From a virus: 41,933 nucleotides of DNA. Shown here one piece after another: positions 1-6,120 of the stretch. The number at the start of each line of letters is the position of its first letter. Positions within the stretch are counted from its first letter, which is position 1. The translations under genes were made by a program, and so were the position numbers. The notes under the pieces are model-generated. The model was given only the letters and a program-made list of their open reading frames with translations. It did no database searches and had not been told where the DNA came from. Location: the IMG/VR virus record IMGVR_UViG_3300045004_000250, positions 1 to 41,933 of that record. One strand, 5' to 3'.

Positions 1-117
1 CCTATGCATCAAGCCCTGTTCGACCGCCTCGTAGGCAGCGCGCTCGTACAAGCCGCCGAGCTTGCGCCACATGCGGGAGCATCGGTTACTGGCAGCTTCT
101 TCGTCAAACACGGCCAC
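1..117 (-). CDS. Partial phage early protein, runs off the left edge
   Basis: The visible 39 codons begin at a GTG (117) preceded by AAGGAGG with a 6-base spacer and stay open to the window edge. The visible residues are charged and helical (MAVFDEEAASNR..., then RMWRKLGGLYERAAYEAVEQG). I do not recognise the family. It starts inside the end of the preceding small gene, so it is the next gene of the leftward early operon. A second GTG at 111 is an alternative start. The C-terminus and function cannot be judged from here. Confidence 0.6.
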   Translation of the reverse strand, partial: MAVFDEEAASNRCSRMWRKLGGLYERAAYEAVEQGLMHR

Positions 118-223
118 GGCTGGCCTCCTTCAGTCGGTTGAGGTGAAAGCGGAGGGATTCGGTGGGGGTGGGTGGGACGAGCCAGGGGTGGCGGTAGCCG
201 ATCGGGAGCGGGGGTTTGGTCAT
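104..223 (-). CDS. Small phage protein, 39 aa
   Basis: This ATG start (223) overlaps the TGA of the upstream gene as ATGA and is preceded by GGGAGG. The product begins MTKPPLPIGYRHPWLVPP and ends in a basic helix. It is proline-rich with no recognised domain. The perfect coupling at its start and its overlap with the ribosome binding site region of the next gene argue that it is real in spite of its size. The function is unknown. Confidence 0.5.
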   Translation of the reverse strand: MTKPPLPIGYRHPWLVPPTPTESLRFHLNRLKEASRGRV

Positions 224-420
224 CCAGCTACCTCCCGGTTGGCCCCACCGCGCTCCTCGGCGGGGCTAGGGGTATGCGGCACGATGGGAGCGGCCGGCGG
301 GAAACCAAGGACCACGCGGACACGGGGCCATTCCTCGCGGAAGCTGATGACGATCGCCACGAGCCCGACGATTCCGGCGGCGATCATGGCGCCGGTGCAG
401 AGGATGTGGGCGAGGGTCAC
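220..420 (-). CDS. Small single-pass membrane protein, 66 aa
   Basis: The GTG start at 420 overlaps the TGA of the upstream gene (GTGA). The N-terminus has one clear membrane segment (about residues 5-25, ILCTGAMIAAGIVGLVAIVI) followed by a short basic stretch and a proline-rich, probably cytoplasmic tail of about 35 residues. A longer frame exists upstream, but it would overlap the previous gene and has no ribosome binding site. The role is unknown. It belongs to the chain of coupled leftward early genes. Confidence 0.6.
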   Translation of the reverse strand: MTLAHILCTGAMIAAGIVGLVAIVISFREEWPRVRVVLGFPPAAPIVPHTPSPAEERGGANREVAG

Positions 421-728
421 GAGCGACCCTCCGCCTTGGCGATGGCGGCGCGGGCCAACTGGCGAACCTCCGCCGGCGTCGTTTCCCAGCGATCTGGAGC
501 ACCCCAAGCTGGTGCGCGCTCGATCTGCTCAAGGGCCGCAAGCAACTCAGGCGCGGCCATAGCGAGAGTCTTGTCCGCATCTGAAAAGCCGAACATGCGT
601 CCGACAGTCTTCTCGGGACCGTCACCGCGATAGTTGGTGCCAGCGGCGACTTCGACGCCGTGCGGGCTGTTGGCCGGAACAATCGTCGAGAATACGTACC
701 AAGGCCCCGGCGTGTGCTGCGCGCTCAC
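417..728 (-). CDS. Conserved phage protein with HTPGPW motif, 103 aa
   Basis: Starts at GTG 728, overlapping the TGA of the upstream gene (GTGA). The product begins MSAQHTPGPWYV; this N-terminal HTPGPW signature is common in small proteins of many phages and prophages, often followed as here by a C-terminal helix with an APELLAALE pattern. The biochemical role of that family is not known to me. It lies in the left early operon with overlaps at both ends. An upstream extension to 887 is a shadow frame of the neighbour. Confidence 0.7.
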   Translation of the reverse strand: MSAQHTPGPWYVFSTIVPANSPHGVEVAAGTNYRGDGPEKTVGRMFGFSDADKTLAMAAPELLAALEQIERAPAWGAPDRWETTPAEVRQLARAAIAKAEGRS

Positions 729-1045
729 AGCCCGCAGCCCTTCGCGATCCGAAAGCCCCGCGTCTGCTCGTAAGCCATGACATCGCGGGCGATCTGCGCG
801 TTGTGACGCGCCCATCCATCGCGGCTGATGCAGCCCTTGGGATAGAGATCGCTGGCGCGGTCCTCGTTGCCGTTGGAAAGCTTCCAAGCGGCTGCGGCGA
901 GGAACAGGTCTGCCTCACTATCCGCCAAGCCGAACTCTGCGATCAGCAGTTGAAGCGCCTTGTGGCGGGCAATGTCGGGCAGGGCGCGAAAATCGCTCAG
1001 GATTTTCGGCTCGGCGGGTGCGACGATCTTGGCGGGAGCGTTCAT
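725..1045 (-). CDS. Hypothetical phage early protein, 106 aa
   Basis: ATG at 1045 with GAGGAA about 9 bases upstream. The protein has an N-terminal AP/PA-rich segment followed by mostly helical sequence (DIARHKALQLLIAEFG, then AAAAWKLSNGN). No family is recognised. It is the first gene after a 72-base gap holding a strong hairpin, so its expression may differ from that of the genes upstream. Downstream it is coupled to the HTPGPW gene. Confidence 0.6.
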   Translation of the reverse strand: MNAPAKIVAPAEPKILSDFRALPDIARHKALQLLIAEFGLADSEADLFLAAAAWKLSNGNEDRASDLYPKGCISRDGWARHNAQIARDVMAYEQTRGFRIAKGCGL

Positions 1046-1077
1046 GAGAATGTTCCTCAGAAACCACGTTCATGCGG

Positions 1078-1100
1078 ACCGCGCGTCGCACTCGCGCGGT
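1078..1100. other. GC-rich hairpin in an intergenic gap
   Basis: ACCGCGCG (1078-1085) and CGCGCGGT (1093-1100) form a perfect 8-bp stem with a 7-base loop in the 72-base gap between two early genes. No T-tract follows on either strand, so it is not a standard intrinsic terminator; an mRNA stability or attenuation element is possible. Confidence 0.35.
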
Positions 1101-1117
1101 GGGCGGAAGGTGGCGCT

Positions 1118-1477
1118 TCAGTCGGAAGCGCGCTGCCAGCCTTCGGGCGATGGCTGGCGCTGGCGCTGGATCAGGTAGGCGCCGGGCTGGATTTCCTGCG
1201 GCGCATGGGTGTGGTGATCGCGAAGATGCTCCAGCGTCGCCGGATTGTTCTCGATCAGGAGGAAGTCGCGAAACATGTCCATGCCGCGAAACATCTTCAC
1301 GTCGGGACGCTCCATCACGATGTGGTGAGAGCCAGTTTCGCTGTGCGTGACGATGAAACTCCCATTCTCCGCCTTGACGGGTTTCTCCAAAGCTTCCGCC
1401 GGAATGGCTACGATCGGGATTAGGTAGCAGTCACCCTGCGGGATCGACTTGCGAGACATATCGAATTCAAAGTCCAT
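1118..1477 (-). CDS. Conserved phage protein (TGSHH/HHTHAP type), 119 aa, partner of the DUF6745-like gene
   Basis: ATG at 1477 is preceded by AAGGAGC with good spacing and overlaps the end of the HNH gene by 11 bases. Visible features are SIPQGDCYLIPIVAIP near the N-terminus, THSETGSHHIV in the middle, and DHHTHAPQEIQPGAYLI followed by QRQRQPSPEGW at the end. From memory, small proteins with a GDxxLxP start, a TGHxH motif and a C-terminal QREY-like stretch recur in actinobacterial and alphaproteobacterial genomes next to DUF6745 proteins, which is the case here. The His clusters could bind metal, but no activity is established. Confidence 0.65.
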   Translation of the reverse strand: MDFEFDMSRKSIPQGDCYLIPIVAIPAEALEKPVKAENGSFIVTHSETGSHHIVMERPDVKMFRGMDMFRDFLLIENNPATLEHLRDHHTHAPQEIQPGAYLIQRQRQPSPEGWQRASD

Positions 1478-1946
1478 TATCTTGCTCCTTGAAGTACGGG
1501 ATGTTTTCACGGTCCCACTTTTCCCGTGCTGCGATGGCCTTGTGTTTGTGTGGGCCGGTGTAGAGGTTATACTTTTTGCCGCCGAGATAGGCTTGAGCCG
1601 TCCAGTAGCCTCGGCGGCGATCGAAGCCGACACCGCGCAAGCCCGACCTCCCGACCGGGAACAGTCCGCTACCGGACGCGTGGCGCTGGTTCTCAGAATT
1701 GGTGCCAACGGTTAGATGGGCAGGATTGCAGCAGCGCTTGTTATTGCACTTGTGCATGACGTACTGCCCGGCAGGGACATCGCCATAAAAGTCCCGGTAA
1801 ACTGCGACGTATGCCCCTATGCTGGTCCGGCCAATATTAAAGCGGCCATATCCCGCCGGGAAAACGGCGCCGCGCCAAGGCCAGCACTTCCGAACATCAT
1901 CGATCGGAACATCGCGCCAGACGTCGGATAGTTTGTTCGGAAGCAT
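1467..1946 (-). CDS. HNH endonuclease with AP2-like domain
   Basis: A 159-residue protein with an HNH core at residues 61-86: H65, the CNNKRCC loop (residues 67-73), N74, P75 and H77-L78. This is the HNH_3-type found in phage and homing endonucleases. Residues about 103-150 (GLRGVGFDRRRGYWTAQAYL, then YTGPHKHKAIAAREKW) resemble the AP2 DNA-binding fold often fused to such nucleases. The ATG at 1946 has GAGGA upstream and lies one base after the DUF6745-like stop. It is probably a free-standing homing endonuclease inserted between the DUF6745-like gene and its usual partner. Confidence 0.85.
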   Translation of the reverse strand: MLPNKLSDVWRDVPIDDVRKCWPWRGAVFPAGYGRFNIGRTSIGAYVAVYRDFYGDVPAGQYVMHKCNNKRCCNPAHLTVGTNSENQRHASGSGLFPVGRSGLRGVGFDRRRGYWTAQAYLGGKKYNLYTGPHKHKAIAAREKWDRENIPYFKEQDNGL

Positions 1947-1947
1947 C

Positions 1948-3285
1948 TTACGTCCTCACGACAGAATTGCGCAGGATCGCGGCCGGAACGCCCCCATGAA
2001 GTTCACTCTGAGCTTCATCGACGGACGAAACATGGTTGGGGACGAGCAGCGCGAACCGCCGTCCGGTGCCGCACATCGCATCAAGCATGCGCTGTGGCCC
2101 GTTATCGGGCAGGTTGACCTCTACGAGCTTACCCCAGGCTGGGTCGCCGCTGTCGTCGAGCGTGACCGCACCCACCTCATCGAGGATATGGTGCCATCCG
2201 ATGATCTCGCAGGCGGCTGCGCGCTGGTCGAGATTTTCCCAGGTCAGGGCCTCGGCCGGTGTCGGCGGTCTATCGGTCACCCACGCGGCGGGTATCGACT
2301 GTCCATGCCATGTGTGAAGTGCATAGCCGTCCGCCCATTCAACGGACGGACCCGTCTCGCCGTGAAGTAGTCTGCTGTCATCCCAACGAACCCTGATCGG
2401 CTTTTCCGAGGCAATGACGATACCTTCGAACGGCCACCAGTATCCGCACTGTGAGGAAATGCCCTCCATGATGTCGAGGCGCCGAGCACTATCCTCGTCA
2501 TATCGAGCCCCAATCTTCTGGCCGAACCGGCAGAATGCCAGCCAATAGAGGTCGAAGGCACCCCAGAGATAGCCGCCTTCCCATAGACCCTCATTGTCGA
2601 GCTGGCTGTCGAGCTGGCTGTAGAGCTGGCTGCGGAGCTGGCTGTAGAGCTGGCTGTAGAGCTGGCTGTAGAGCTGGCTGCGGAGCTGGCTGTAGAGCTG
2701 GCTGTCGAGCTGGCTGCCGAGCTGGCTGTAGAGCTGGCTGTAGAGCTGGCTGTAGAGCTGGCTGTAGAGCTGGCTGTAGAGCTGGCTGCCGAGCTGGCTG
2801 TAGAGCTGGCTGCGGAGCTGGCTGTAGAGCTGGCTGTCGAGCTGGCTGCCGAGCTGGCTGTAGAGCTGGCTGTAGAGCTGGCTGTAGAGCTGGCTGCGGA
2901 GCTGGCTGCCGAGCTGGCTGTAGAGCTGGCTGCGGAGCTGGCTGTAGAGCTGGCTGTAGAGCTGGCTGTCGAGCTGGCTGTAGAGCTGGCTGTCGAGCTG
3001 GCTGCCGAGCTGGCTGTAGAGCTGGCTGCGGAGCTGGCTGTAGAGCTGGCTCAACCCCTTCTCGCCCATCTTGAATATCTTAATCGCCAGCATGCAAGCA
3101 GCAGGGCTATCGAAGATGAACAGCGCGGGTGCAGGCTTACCGATTAACGCATAGGCATCGTTCAGATGGCCTTGAAGCTTCTCGCGATTAATTCGCGAAC
3201 CGCCGCATGCGATGTCCAGATATTTCTGCCTGAATGCGGGAAGCTCGGCCTCCTGTTCCGGCGTGAGCTTCATGATCTTCGCCAT
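1948..3285 (-). CDS. DUF6745-like protein with 38-unit SQLx tetrapeptide repeat
   Basis: 445 residues from ATG 3285, chosen because GGAGG lies 5 bases upstream and because the more distal GTG at 3393 falls inside the PL promoter, upstream of the expected transcript start. Residues about 1-75 form a helical cap (LTPEQEAELPAFRQKYLDIA). About 150 residues are then built of S-Q-L-x units in which x is only Y, R, G or D. The C-terminal half (GYWWPFEGIVIASEKP, ETGPSVEWADGYALHTWHG, and a LDxxG segment) resembles the DUF6745 region. The biochemical function is unknown. It is the first gene of the left operon. Confidence 0.75.
   Translation of the reverse strand: MAKIMKLTPEQEAELPAFRQKYLDIACGGSRINREKLQGHLNDAYALIGKPAPALFIFDSPAACMLAIKIFKMGEKGLSQLYSQLRSQLYSQLGSQLDSQLYSQLDSQLYSQLYSQLRSQLYSQLGSQLRSQLYSQLYSQLYSQLGSQLDSQLYSQLRSQLYSQLGSQLYSQLYSQLYSQLYSQLYSQLGSQLDSQLYSQLRSQLYSQLYSQLYSQLRSQLYSQLDSQLDNEGLWEGGYLWGAFDLYWLAFCRFGQKIGARYDEDSARRLDIMEGISSQCGYWWPFEGIVIASEKPIRVRWDDSRLLHGETGPSVEWADGYALHTWHGQSIPAAWVTDRPPTPAEALTWENLDQRAAACEIIGWHHILDEVGAVTLDDSGDPAWGKLVEVNLPDNGPQRMLDAMCGTGRRFALLVPNHVSSVDEAQSELHGGVPAAILRNSVVRT
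2597..3051 (-). repeat. 12-bp in-frame tandem repeat array (about 38 copies)
   Basis: The plus-strand unit is GAGCTGGCTGNN with a variable dinucleotide/codon. Read on the minus strand each unit encodes x-S-Q-L, and x is encoded only by TAC, CGC, GGC or GAC (Y, R, G, D). I count 37 xSQL units plus an initial SQL. Units are otherwise almost identical at the DNA level, including synonymous positions, which implies recent slippage or recombination-driven expansion. Larger blocks such as Y-R-Y-G-D-Y also recur. Changes of whole units would alter length in frame. Confidence 0.95.
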
Positions 3286-3384
3286 CTCATCCTCCATTTC
3301 GGCCCGACGCTCATCCGAGGGGGCGTGGAGAGCGTCGGGCCATTGCTCCAAGCGGTCTGGGAGAGAGCGCTTGGGATGAGATCG

Positions 3385-3413
3385 ATAATGCACATGTGCA
3401 GTTATCGCGTCAA
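3385..3413 (-). promoter_or_regulatory. PL-like promoter of the left early operon
   Basis: On the minus strand, TTGACG (3408-3413) and CATTAT (3385-3390) are separated by 17 bases, and the palindromic operator TGCACATGTGCA occupies the spacer. Transcription would start near 3377 and read leftward into the DUF6745-like gene. A repressor on the operator would cover the promoter completely. Confidence 0.65.
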
Positions 3414-3434
3414 GGCATAAAATGCATATTTGCA
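3389..3434. promoter_or_regulatory. OL operators
   Basis: There are two sites. TGCACATGTGCA (3389-3400) is a perfect palindrome, and TGCATATTTGCA (3423-3434) is a weaker copy. The first, extended to TGCACATGTGCAGTTATC (3389-3406), is identical over 18 bases to the site in the cI-cro interval at 5687-5704. They are probable binding sites for the CI-like and Cro-like proteins. Confidence 0.7.
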
Positions 3435-3540
3435 GTTTCTATAGCGCCCTCAGCGAATCACCTGCTATAACCCCACACACGCCACAGCGCGGAGATGGGA
3501 GAATGGATGCACAGCCGATACGCAACCGCTAAGGTCCGGC

Positions 3541-3948
3541 ATGCCTCTGCTCATCTGCCTCGCCATCGCCCTTCATGACGTTGACGGCCCGATCCATTGC
3601 GCAGACGGCACGAAGCTGCGGCTGCAAGGGATTGGTGCGCTGGAGATCGATGGGACGTGTCGGCCGAACCAGCCCTGCGCGCCTGGCGATCCGTTCGAGC
3701 AGCGTCGGCGCATGGCGAAGCTTATGGGGGCCAAGATCGCGCGGGAGACGCGATCACCGAATGGCGGGCAGCTCTACTTCGCGGAACCCGTGCGGCTGAC
3801 CTATGAGCCGGTGGGCAAGAGCTACAAGCGTGTCACCGCTTGGGTGAAGCTACCAGACGGCCGCGATCTGTCGTGCTTGGCGATCCGTGCTGGTGTGGCA
3901 GCGCGGTGGGATCGGTACGATGGAGGCGGGCGGTTGAGGGGGTGTTAG
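3541..3948 (+). CDS. SNase-like (thermonuclease-fold) protein, possibly degenerate
   Basis: 135 residues with the order of a staphylococcal-nuclease fold: a DG..I..ADGTKLRLQGIGALE segment (residues 15-35), a paired-cysteine loop (C40, C46), YKRVTAWVKLPDGRDLSC (95-112) and a final AGVAARWDRY. R27, E35 and R97 align with the catalytic Arg/Glu/Arg of the family, but the usual Asp of the GID motif is Gly (G32) and the DGDT aspartate is missing, so calcium binding and catalysis are doubtful. The N-terminus is hydrophobic but too short for a clear signal peptide. It lies on the plus strand inside an otherwise leftward operon, convergent with the next gene over 4 bases. Confidence 0.65.
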   Translation: MPLLICLAIALHDVDGPIHCADGTKLRLQGIGALEIDGTCRPNQPCAPGDPFEQRRRMAKLMGAKIARETRSPNGGQLYFAEPVRLTYEPVGKSYKRVTAWVKLPDGRDLSCLAIRAGVAARWDRYDGGGRLRGC

Positions 3949-4277
3949 TTTCCAAGGAACCGCGATGCGATCGTCACGACGGTAAGAAAGCCGCTGGCAC
4001 CGAGAATCCAGTTGCGAAGATGCTGACCGATCCATTCCTTTGTAGGCAGAGCTTCGACCTTAGTCTTGATGGTCGCGACATCAACACGAAGATCCGACAC
4101 AGCCGCTTCCAAGCGCCCAGCGCGCGCATCGAGGCTATCCAGCCTTTTCTCAACGCTCGTCTGCCACGGATCCATGCCGCCTCCACCTCCGCGATCTCCG
4201 AACTTCAGGTCGCCCACCTCGCTTGACGGCTCGGCCGCCTCTACGCGGGCTCCATGAAATTGGATGACGTTGTTCAT
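3945..4277 (-). CDS. Coiled-coil protein with C-terminal membrane anchor, 110 aa
   Basis: Begins MNNVIQFHGARVEAAEP, followed by a glycine-rich hinge, a heptad-containing helix (about residues 38-78, VEKRLDSLDARAGRLEAAV) and one membrane segment near residues 90-107. The layout resembles XhlA-like and similar small phage membrane proteins, but the match is only architectural. Its ATG overlaps the TAA of the preceding gene by one base. The function is unknown. Confidence 0.65.
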   Translation of the reverse strand: MNNVIQFHGARVEAAEPSSEVGDLKFGDRGGGGGMDPWQTSVEKRLDSLDARAGRLEAAVSDLRVDVATIKTKVEALPTKEWIGQHLRNWILGASGFLTVVTIASRFLGN

Positions 4278-4549
4278 TATCTGAGCCCGACGAGAGATTT
4301 AATCAAGTCCTCGGCGCCGTTCCGCGCGAGAGCTGATACAAAGGACAGCGTACGGGAGGCGGCTCCATCAAATGCGAATTCGCTATCGATGAAATCGCAT
4401 TCTTTGAGCACCGGCGGAAGGCCGCCTTCATAGACCAGTCGACAATCGATGAAGGACTTTCCGACGAAATGGCCTCCGTCCAGTATGATCGTCTGATCAC
4501 GGACAATCTCGTTGCCCGCCCTCACACGATCCTCTTTCGTATCAGCCAT
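4277..4549 (-). CDS. Hypothetical phage protein with pentapeptide-like strand pattern, 90 aa
   Basis: ATG at 4549 follows a GGGGGA ribosome binding site. The sequence ILDGGHFVGKSFIDCRLVYEGG, then LKECDFIDSEFAFDGAASRTL, alternates hydrophobic and polar residues as in short beta-helix or pentapeptide-like proteins; related small proteins occur in other bacterial accessory regions. A C-terminal helix (SALARNGAEDLIKSLVG) follows. No activity is known to me. It is coupled to the coiled-coil membrane gene downstream. Confidence 0.55.
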   Translation of the reverse strand: MADTKEDRVRAGNEIVRDQTIILDGGHFVGKSFIDCRLVYEGGLPPVLKECDFIDSEFAFDGAASRTLSFVSALARNGAEDLIKSLVGLR

Positions 4550-4575
4550 ACTGCGTCCCCCGGTGATTCGATCGA

Positions 4576-4986
4576 TCATAACGCGGCGGCCGTAACGGTC
4601 CAATCGTCATCCACCCTCACTCCGGCGGGTGGGGGTTGGCGGCAAACTGCCCTTACTCGCTCAGCGAAACTCAATCCCCCATTGGCGGCAGCATAAGTGA
4701 CTGCACCGTCACAATCGCCGCGCGCAATAAAGGTGGAGACCATTGCCTCCGCCTCCCGCTCACGCTTTGTCGGACCGGCGGGAATGGATGGGGCGTAGGA
4801 CGGTCGTGGCATGTTTTGGATGCCGCCCATCGCGCCAATGTAGTCAACAGGCTTCGTGTCCACAGGCTGCTGTTGCTGAGTGTGGCAAAATGCCGTGCTC
4901 GCTACGAGAGTACAGTTGGTCGCGCTGGATTGAGCGAATGCCGGCGCCGGGGCCATTATGACCATAACAAGCGCATTGCGTAGCAT
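4576..4986 (-). CDS. Secreted or periplasmic hypothetical protein, 136 aa
   Basis: The ATG at 4986 has a strong GGGAGGAAGTT site upstream. The first 18 residues (MLRNALVMVIMAPAPAFA) form a Sec signal peptide with an AFA-Q cleavage site. The mature part is proline- and glutamine-rich, then holds a small helical domain with two cysteines (GDCDGAVTYAAANGG, then VRAVCRQ). I recognise no family. An exported protein beside the repressor gene of a prophage is a good candidate for a lysogenic-conversion gene, but this is inference from position only. Confidence 0.65.
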   Translation of the reverse strand: MLRNALVMVIMAPAPAFAQSSATNCTLVASTAFCHTQQQQPVDTKPVDYIGAMGGIQNMPRPSYAPSIPAGPTKREREAEAMVSTFIARGDCDGAVTYAAANGGLSFAERVRAVCRQPPPAGVRVDDDWTVTAAAL

Positions 4987-5115
4987 AACTTCCTCCCGTT
5001 CCAGCCCGGTTACGATTTACCGCTTCTTAACTTCTCCGAATCACGCTCCCATTCGGGGGAGATTGTGCAATGGCAGGCTGCTCACGAAACTGCGTCCCAT
5101 GCGATACTGGCTGCT

Positions 5116-5661
5116 CTATCCAGATTGAGATTTGTCGCGCTGCGAACGTTCGATTACGACGAGCGCGCGATCGAGCAGCCCCTGAAGCCGCTCCGGAGAT
5201 CGTTCGTACTCGTCATTCGATCCGACAGTTTGCAGCACTACGCCGAGTTCTTGAGCAACGGCTAGAATCGACGCTTCAGTCACTTGGGCAGCCGACAAGG
5301 CGGGTGCAAAGGCTCTGAGGATCGCAGCCAGCGTTTCGTCGCTGGGAATTGCGGCGCCTGGTTGAACCGGACCACTGTGCAGATAATCTATAATTGATGG
5401 AGCGCCAGCAGCTTCCGCCAGAAGGTGCAGGTTTTCGATCTTGAGTGTCGTTTTGGCATCCGGCCCCATCCCCCGCGTTATCGTGGTTGGGCTTATCGAT
5501 GCCGCCTTTGCCCAAGCGGCTGCGTTGTCGAACCTACGATTTGGAGATGAGAGGACGCGGTCCCTCCAACGGCTGATCGCTCTGATCGCGGTCCGCTTCG
5601 CTGCTGAGACTTTCTCGTTTTCCACATCATCAGAATAGCCGTTACGGGCCCAACGGCGCAT
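5116..5661 (-). CDS. CI-type prophage repressor (HTH, no S24 peptidase domain)
   Basis: Divergent from the Cro-like gene across an operator region, the diagnostic position of a lambdoid repressor. About 181 residues from ATG 5661; a GTG at 5625 is equally plausible because operator sequence ends only 3 bases before 5661. An XRE-like HTH lies in AAAWAKAASISPTTITRGM, followed by LKIENLHLLAEAAGAPSIID. The C-terminal part is helical (LAAILRAFAPAL, ITEA-type helices, ERLQGLLDRALVVIERSQ) and shows no Ser/Lys peptidase motif of LexA/CI, so RecA-stimulated self-cleavage is not expected. Confidence 0.8.
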   Translation of the reverse strand: MRRWARNGYSDDVENEKVSAAKRTAIRAISRWRDRVLSSPNRRFDNAAAWAKAASISPTTITRGMGPDAKTTLKIENLHLLAEAAGAPSIIDYLHSGPVQPGAAIPSDETLAAILRAFAPALSAAQVTEASILAVAQELGVVLQTVGSNDEYERSPERLQGLLDRALVVIERSQRDKSQSG

Positions 5662-5663
5662 GG

Positions 5664-5698
5664 GGCACATATGCATCTTGTCATGCTGCACATGTGCA
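5664..5698. promoter_or_regulatory. OR operators between the repressor and Cro-like genes
   Basis: GGCACATATGCA (5664-5675) and the perfect palindrome TGCACATGTGCA (5687-5698) lie 23 bases apart. The second is part of an 18-base segment found exactly at OL (3389-3406). The left site abuts the repressor start, and the right site fills the spacer of PR, so occupancy of the right site would block cro transcription. Confidence 0.75.
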
Positions 5699-5706
5699 GT
5701 TATCAT
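5678..5706 (+). promoter_or_regulatory. PR-like promoter of the right early operon
   Basis: TTGTCA (5678-5683) and TATCAT (5701-5706) are separated by exactly 17 bases holding the main operator. The expected transcript start is about 5712-5714, which coincides with the cro ATG (5714), so the mRNA should be leaderless or nearly so. Confidence 0.7.
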
Positions 5707-5713
5707 GGCGCTC

Positions 5714-5914
5714 ATGATCGACCCCCTAGACCCAACCACGCTGCAATCCGCGCGCGTAGCTGCCGGGCTTTCGAGGAGCGAATTGTCTGCTCTGTCGAAG
5801 GTTCACGAGACGACGATCATGCGCATCGAGAAAGGGGAGGTTGATCCTCGCCTTGACGGCACATGGGCTCCAATTGTGCGAGCGCTCCAGTCAACGCCTC
5901 GGGCAGCCGCATAG
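5714..5914 (+). CDS. Cro-like HTH regulator, 66 aa
   Basis: A small XRE-type helix-turn-helix protein: LQSARVAAGLSRSELSALS, then VHETTIMRIEKGEVDPR is a canonical HTH_3 pattern. Its position as first gene rightward of the OR region makes it the Cro counterpart of the CI-like protein. The start was placed at ATG 5714 because it lies at the expected start of the PR transcript; ATG 5705 is inside the -10 box and has no ribosome binding site. The next gene follows after two bases. Confidence 0.8.
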   Translation: MIDPLDPTTLQSARVAAGLSRSELSALSKVHETTIMRIEKGEVDPRLDGTWAPIVRALQSTPRAAA

Positions 5915-5916
5915 CC

Positions 5917-6120
5917 ATGCTCGGGGGCCTCAACATCATCTGGACGGAAGCCGACCGTCTCGCAGCGGCGGGATGCGCGATCATCCTGTGGCCGCTGGTC
6001 GTCTGGTTCGCCGTCAAATGGATGCTGACCCGCACGCACGAACTCGATCCCGAGGATCACGATGGTCTTTCAGATGAACAGCGTGAAGCGCTGCGGATCA
6101 TCAGGGGGGAGGGGGAATGA
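5917..6120 (+). CDS. Small membrane protein, 67 aa
   Basis: ATG 5917 follows the cro stop by two bases. One membrane segment (about residues 17-35, AGCAIILWPLVVWFAVKW) is followed by a charged tail (ELDPEDHDGLSDEQREALRI). It is the second gene of the right early operon and is coupled by ATGA to the next. No family is recognised. Confidence 0.6.
   Translation: MLGGLNIIWTEADRLAAAGCAIILWPLVVWFAVKWMLTRTHELDPEDHDGLSDEQREALRIIRGEGE

Noticed and set aside
1-10. CCTATGC at the left edge also occurs near the tRNA-Ser junction (reverse strand), as a possible att duplicate
   Set aside because: Only 7 bases match and the orientation is inverted, which is not what direct att repeats should show.
2597-3051. 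Possible CRISPR array
   Set aside because: Units are 12 bp with no unique spacers, and they are in frame with a protein gene.
2535-3074. Plus-strand 179-residue Cys/Arg/Ala/Gly-repeat frame opposite the DUF6745-like repeat
   Set aside because: A 12-bp repeat without stop in one frame gives long open frames in several others. There is no ribosome binding site and the flanking parts do not look coded.
5025-5071. Imperfect inverted repeat (TCTCC-GAAT / ATTC-GGGGGAGA) between the repressor and the secreted-protein gene
   Set aside because: The stem has a bulge and no T-tract on either strand; too weak to call as a terminator.
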